Positions 5,325 through 7,994 of a stretch of DNA of 7,994 nt are shown in pieces. Within the stretch, counting starts at the first letter, position 1. Each line of letters opens with the position of its first letter. The stretch is from Candidatus Poribacteria bacterium. Its GTDB lineage: Bacteria; Poribacteria; WGA-4E; WGA-3G. Location of the stretch: positions 1 to 7,994 of the forward strand of contig JAPPMR010000095.1 in assembly GCA_028818995.1 (NCBI GenBank). Direction: 5' to 3'. The notes beneath the pieces were generated by a model, which had not been told where the DNA came from, did not search any database, and saw only the letters and a program-made list of their open reading frames with translations. The position numbers and the translations under genes were made by a program.

Positions 5325-6851
5325 TTGAACAATTTCCGTGTACTTGACGCAGGTACAGAACTATTCATTGATGATGAATTGATTGCCTCTAAGCGCGGGG
5401 TAAAACGCACATTGCATCCATGTGTAAAGCATGAAGTCCCCGTGCTTGAACCTGATCCTGACAACCCTTGGGAACACGGAGGTCCTGACCAATCCAGACG
5501 CGTTCATCTGTACGGCACGACGATGTATGATGCAGCGTACGGCAAATATCGCATGTGGTATATGTGTCGCATGGGACCGCACTGGCGGTTTAAGGCGAAT
5601 GAGATTCCTGGGCTATACGTGCCACGTCCAGATCGAAATCCATCAACATATAGAGGAAAAACACAGGATGCTTACGGGCGCAAGTTTGTGGAGAATGATC
5701 GCGGTGATCTCACCTGTTATGCTGAAAGTGATGACGGATTGACGTGGACAAAACCGAATCTCGGTCTTTTTGAATTCAACGGAAACCCAAATAACAACAT
5801 CGTGTGGGACCTACACGGTGCTTGTGTATTTCGTGATGACGATGAATCTGATCCGCAAAAGCGGTATAAGATGATCGGCTTTTGTAGACGATATCGCAAC
5901 GTGTTCCTGCTTGTGTCACCTGATGGAATTCGCTGGGACGATTCAGACTACCTTGAACCGGTTGCTGATCGAAACAATGAAGGTGCATTCAATGTAATTT
6001 ATGATGACAAAACCTCTCTGTTTCGTGCTTACGCACTGATACGTGGCAACGATAAAGATGCACGACGCATGATAGCATACACCGAAAGTCCTGCATTAGA
6101 GGGACCTTGGAAGCCGCTTGAACCGATGTTCGGTGCAACAGACCAAGACGACGAAATTGGTGTAGAGAGGTATGGTGCTGATCGTGCAGAAATCCACAAT
6201 ATGTCGGGTTTCCTTTATCATAACATCTATATCGGTATCGCTGGGGTGTTGTATGTAACAGGACCAGGCGCTGCAGAGCATGAGATTCCCGTTGATGGAC
6301 CGATTGATGCGCAATTAGTCTGCAGCCGAGACGGATTCAATTGGGATTATCCTGACTCTGACCGAACTCCTATAATTCCACGCGGTGAAAGTGGAACTTA
6401 TGACACTGGTATGATTATGGGTACTGCCACGCAACCTATCATCACTGACAATGAAATTCACTGGTATTATACTGGGACAGAGCATACCCACGGTGCTATG
6501 ATGAAGGATAGACATAAGGCAATAGGTCTCGCGAAATGGCGATTAGATGGATTTATTTCCCTTGATGCTGATGTAGAGGGTGGTGTCGTTGAAACTGTCC
6601 CGTTGCAGACACCGAAAGGTACGTTAGAAATAAATGCGGATGCAAGTGGAGGTCGGATTGTTGTTGAAGTTTTAACTGCTGATGGACAAGTTCAATCTGG
6701 ATTTTCAATTGATGACTGTGTTCCGTTGACAAAGGATAACGTCCGGCATTCGGTGCAATGGAAATCAGTTAAGTTAGTGGATGCAGAGCAACCGCTAAGG
6801 CTTCGTTTTGTGTTAAACCGCGCGCGACTTTATGCTTTTCGTATTGCGTAG
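5325..6851 (+). CDS. Glycoside hydrolase-like five-bladed beta-propeller protein (GH32/43/68-like superfamily)
   Basis: 508 residues with a likely TTG start at 5325; AAGGA lies about eleven bases upstream. No in-frame ATG exists between the upstream TAG (5277) and residue 67, and the first residues (LDAGTELFIDDELI, then LHPCVKHEVPVLEPD) already look like the conserved opening of such proteins, so the non-ATG start is needed. Blade-like repeats include YDAAYGKYRMWYMCR (about 67-80), CYAESDDGLTWTKPNLGLF (about 131-149), VSPDGIRWDD (about 197), CSRDGFNWDYPD near 333 and HWYYTGTEHTHG near 379. The repeated 'sxDGxxW' pattern is typical of GH32/GH43-like propellers and sialidase-like folds. From about 433 to the end there is a beta-sandwich (TLEINADASGGRIVVEVL and onward) like the C-terminal domain of GH32-type enzymes. 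There is no signal peptide, so the protein may be cytoplasmic. The catalytic acids and the substrate cannot be fixed from the sequence. Confidence 0.75.
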   Translation: MNNFRVLDAGTELFIDDELIASKRGVKRTLHPCVKHEVPVLEPDPDNPWEHGGPDQSRRVHLYGTTMYDAAYGKYRMWYMCRMGPHWRFKANEIPGLYVPRPDRNPSTYRGKTQDAYGRKFVENDRGDLTCYAESDDGLTWTKPNLGLFEFNGNPNNNIVWDLHGACVFRDDDESDPQKRYKMIGFCRRYRNVFLLVSPDGIRWDDSDYLEPVADRNNEGAFNVIYDDKTSLFRAYALIRGNDKDARRMIAYTESPALEGPWKPLEPMFGATDQDDEIGVERYGADRAEIHNMSGFLYHNIYIGIAGVLYVTGPGAAEHEIPVDGPIDAQLVCSRDGFNWDYPDSDRTPIIPRGESGTYDTGMIMGTATQPIITDNEIHWYYTGTEHTHGAMMKDRHKAIGLAKWRLDGFISLDADVEGGVVETVPLQTPKGTLEINADASGGRIVVEVLTADGQVQSGFSIDDCVPLTKDNVRHSVQWKSVKLVDAEQPLRLRFVLNRARLYAFRIA

Positions 6852-6884
6852 CTGCTTTTGGATTAAACATAGGTGTTAAAAAGA

Positions 6885-7298
6885 ATGAGACATACTACGC
6901 AAATTGAACTCGAAAATCTATACGATCTGGTCGCGGTAAAGTTAGGCGTTATGAATGCCGAAGAAGTGCGACGACTTATCGTCACAGATGCCCTTGTTGA
7001 TACTGGCGCAATAGATCTTTGCCTACCGACATCACTTATTGAACGACTTGGCATCACACCTATTGAAACAACGCGTGCACGTACCGCTACCGGTATTGTT
7101 GAGCGCGTTCTTTATTCGGAAGTCCAATTTACGATATTGGAACGAACAAGGTCAATACAGGTTACTGATTTGCCTGAGGGATCCCCTGTCCTCGTCGGGC
7201 ACATGGTATTGGAGCATCTTGACCTCTGTCTTGACATAAAAAAGGGACTCATCTATAACCCCGCACATGATGGTGAGTGGATTACAGAAATTCTCTAA
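6885..7298 (+). CDS. Retropepsin-like (clan AA) aspartic protease
   Basis: 137 residues from the ATG at 6885, with AGGTG nine bases upstream. A GTG at 6873 would add four residues but overlaps that site. The protein contains A-L-V-D39-T-G-A42, the catalytic D-T-G motif of retroviral-type aspartic proteases, followed by DLCLPTSLIERLGI. A second conserved element, SPVLVGHMVLEHLDLCLDI (about 106-124), matches the flap-distal 'h-h-G...L..L...hD' region. It has a single D-T-G lobe, so activity would need a homodimer, as in retropepsins. There is no signal peptide or transmembrane segment. It is not next to any reverse transcriptase or gag-like gene, so it belongs to the bacterial chromosomal group of these proteases, whose substrates are mostly unknown. 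It starts 33 bases after the glycosidase-like gene and is probably co-transcribed with it. An inactive, peptide-binding role cannot be excluded. Confidence 0.78.
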   Translation: MRHTTQIELENLYDLVAVKLGVMNAEEVRRLIVTDALVDTGAIDLCLPTSLIERLGITPIETTRARTATGIVERVLYSEVQFTILERTRSIQVTDLPEGSPVLVGHMVLEHLDLCLDIKKGLIYNPAHDGEWITEIL

Positions 7299-7315
7299 CA
7301 GTCGATCTGACATGA

Positions 7316-7741
7316 TCATTGCCCTATGTTCGGGTCTAATTCCTTCGTCTTATCAAAATCCACTTTTGCTGCTTCCTTTTGCCCAAGTGCCTCTTTTGCG
7401 AGTCCTCGTGCATGGTAGTAGTATGCTTTTTGAGGATTGATCTGAATAGCTTTGTCAAAATCAGTTATTGCTTTTTTATATAAACGCTGCGTTTTCTCCA
7501 AATTTCCTCGTTTAGATTCAAAATTACCAAAAAACATCTTCACATTCCCCCGATTATTATAAATGTTGGCATCTTCCGGATTAATTTTAATCGCCTTATC
7601 AAAGTCGACTATTGCCCCATGATAGTCACCAAGCTTGTATTTCGCTGTTCCTCGAGAGTTGTAAGGTTCAGCATCTTCAGGTGTGAGTTTTATAGATTTA
7701 TCAAAGTCAGTTATTGCTTCTTTATAGTCCTTTCGTAGCAA
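7316..7741 (-). CDS. TPR-repeat protein, C-terminal intact frame of a disrupted gene
   Basis: 141 codons ending at the TGA at 7316-7318. The reading begins at a TTG with no strong ribosome site, and no in-frame ATG exists back to the upstream stop, so this frame probably does not start here in nature. It holds tetratricopeptide repeats: a partial one (LRKDYKEAITDFDKSIKLTP), then AEPYNSRGTAKYKLGDYHGA and onward, a third expanded by an insertion (GNFESKRGNLEKTQRLYKK), and a fourth ending in DPNIGQ. The conserved pattern (Y..RG..K..LGD...AI.DFDKAI.INP) is plain in each. TPR arrays are protein-interaction scaffolds, and no enzymatic domain is present. The repeats are similar at the DNA level too, for example TCAAAGTCAGTTATTGCTTC and its variants on the plus strand. 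The gene converges on the aspartic protease gene, with 17 bases between the stops. Confidence 0.7.
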   Translation of the reverse strand: MLRKDYKEAITDFDKSIKLTPEDAEPYNSRGTAKYKLGDYHGAIVDFDKAIKINPEDANIYNNRGNVKMFFGNFESKRGNLEKTQRLYKKAITDFDKAIQINPQKAYYYHARGLAKEALGQKEAAKVDFDKTKELDPNIGQ

Positions 7742-7908
7742 TTTTACAACGCCTCGACTATGGATTGCTTTGGCTGCGGTATCTTCAAAGCCAAGTGTTA
7801 TCCCTGTTTGAAAGCCGTTTCTAAGTCGGTTATTGCACCTTCGTGATCACCAAGTAGCAACTTTGTCTCTCCACGGTAAAGGTAAGCGTGCATAAAGTCA
7901 GGATTCAA
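7742..7908 (-). pseudogene. Upstream fragment of the TPR gene, separated by a frameshift
   Basis: In one frame, LNPDFMHAYLYRGETKLLLG and then DHEGAITDLETAFKQG (from 7908) form a clear TPR before a TAA at 7798-7800. The adjacent frame continues the repeat as GITLGFEDTAAKAIHSRGVVKL and runs into the downstream TPR frame. Joining at the GGG at 7804-7802 restores one continuous protein if a fourth G is assumed, so a single-base deletion in a G run is the simplest explanation. Upstream of LNPD there is a TGA (7911-7909), and the TPR similarity stops there. This is either a decaying gene or a sequencing or assembly error. Confidence 0.6.
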
Positions 7909-7994
7909 TCAGACTGTGTAAAGTAAACCTCTACGATTTCCAGGGTTATTCAGTTTTAAGAGTTTTCTGGTATTGAGATTTACTGAAAGTTAAT
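7909..7994. other. Unrecognised sequence at the right edge abutting the broken TPR gene
   Basis: TPR similarity ends abruptly at 7908. The remaining 86 bases give short minus-strand readings in two frames (one with LKLNNPGNRRGLLYTV before the TGA, the other with TLEIVEVYFTQSD before a different TGA) and no ribosome site. It may be the end of a neighbouring gene or of an inserted element. Too little is visible to choose. Confidence 0.3.

Noticed and set aside
7316..7741. The DNA-level repeats in the TPR gene as a CRISPR or tandem array
   Set aside because: The similar segments are degenerate, codon-phased and explained by the protein repeat.

Overview
The window reads as bacterial chromosome: compact genes, short intergenic gaps, good Shine-Dalgarno sites and standard stop codons. 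Base composition looks slightly AT-rich by eye. The gene mix resembles marine, sponge-associated lineages such as Candidatus Poribacteria: a secreted LamG protein ending in a KLTTTWG-type tail, a large beta-propeller glycosidase-like protein, a stand-alone FadN-like crotonase half and TPR proteins. That assignment is an inference from protein style, not from a marker gene.

Layout. Bases 1-911 (+) hold the 3' part of a gene whose frame is open to the left edge; its first visible residues look like the end of a TIR domain. A MazG-like nucleotide pyrophosphohydrolase (939-1223, -) converges on it and has a good promoter. Three plus-strand genes follow: a small cupin (1370-1768), a FadN-like enoyl-CoA hydratase half (1818-2807) and a 7-bladed propeller lactonase (2866-3927). 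Next come a divergent promoter region and a secreted LamG protein (4477-5265, +). A GC-rich perfect hairpin precedes a 508-residue propeller glycosidase-like gene (5325-6851, +), followed closely by a small retropepsin-like aspartic protease (6885-7298, +). The right end holds a minus-strand TPR gene that is frameshifted and broken (7316-7908), joined to unrecognised sequence up to the window edge.

The most notable item is a gene hidden by an in-frame TGA. At 4064-4294 on the minus strand there is a complete 76-residue Rdx/SelW-like protein whose redox motif reads Cys-Thr-Ser-TGA, that is CxxU, with the TGA exactly at the selenocysteine position. It has its own extended -10 promoter, a Shine-Dalgarno site, a hairpin at SECIS distance after the TGA with G in the second loop position, and a hairpin/T-run terminator. 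An ordinary gene caller would miss it. It implies that the host carries selenocysteine machinery elsewhere in its genome.

The genes do not form one obvious pathway. The LamG, glycosidase-like and protease genes share a strand and may be a small group concerned with extracellular or imported polymers. The cupin, crotonase and lactonase may be co-transcribed, but they are metabolically unrelated as far as the sequence shows.
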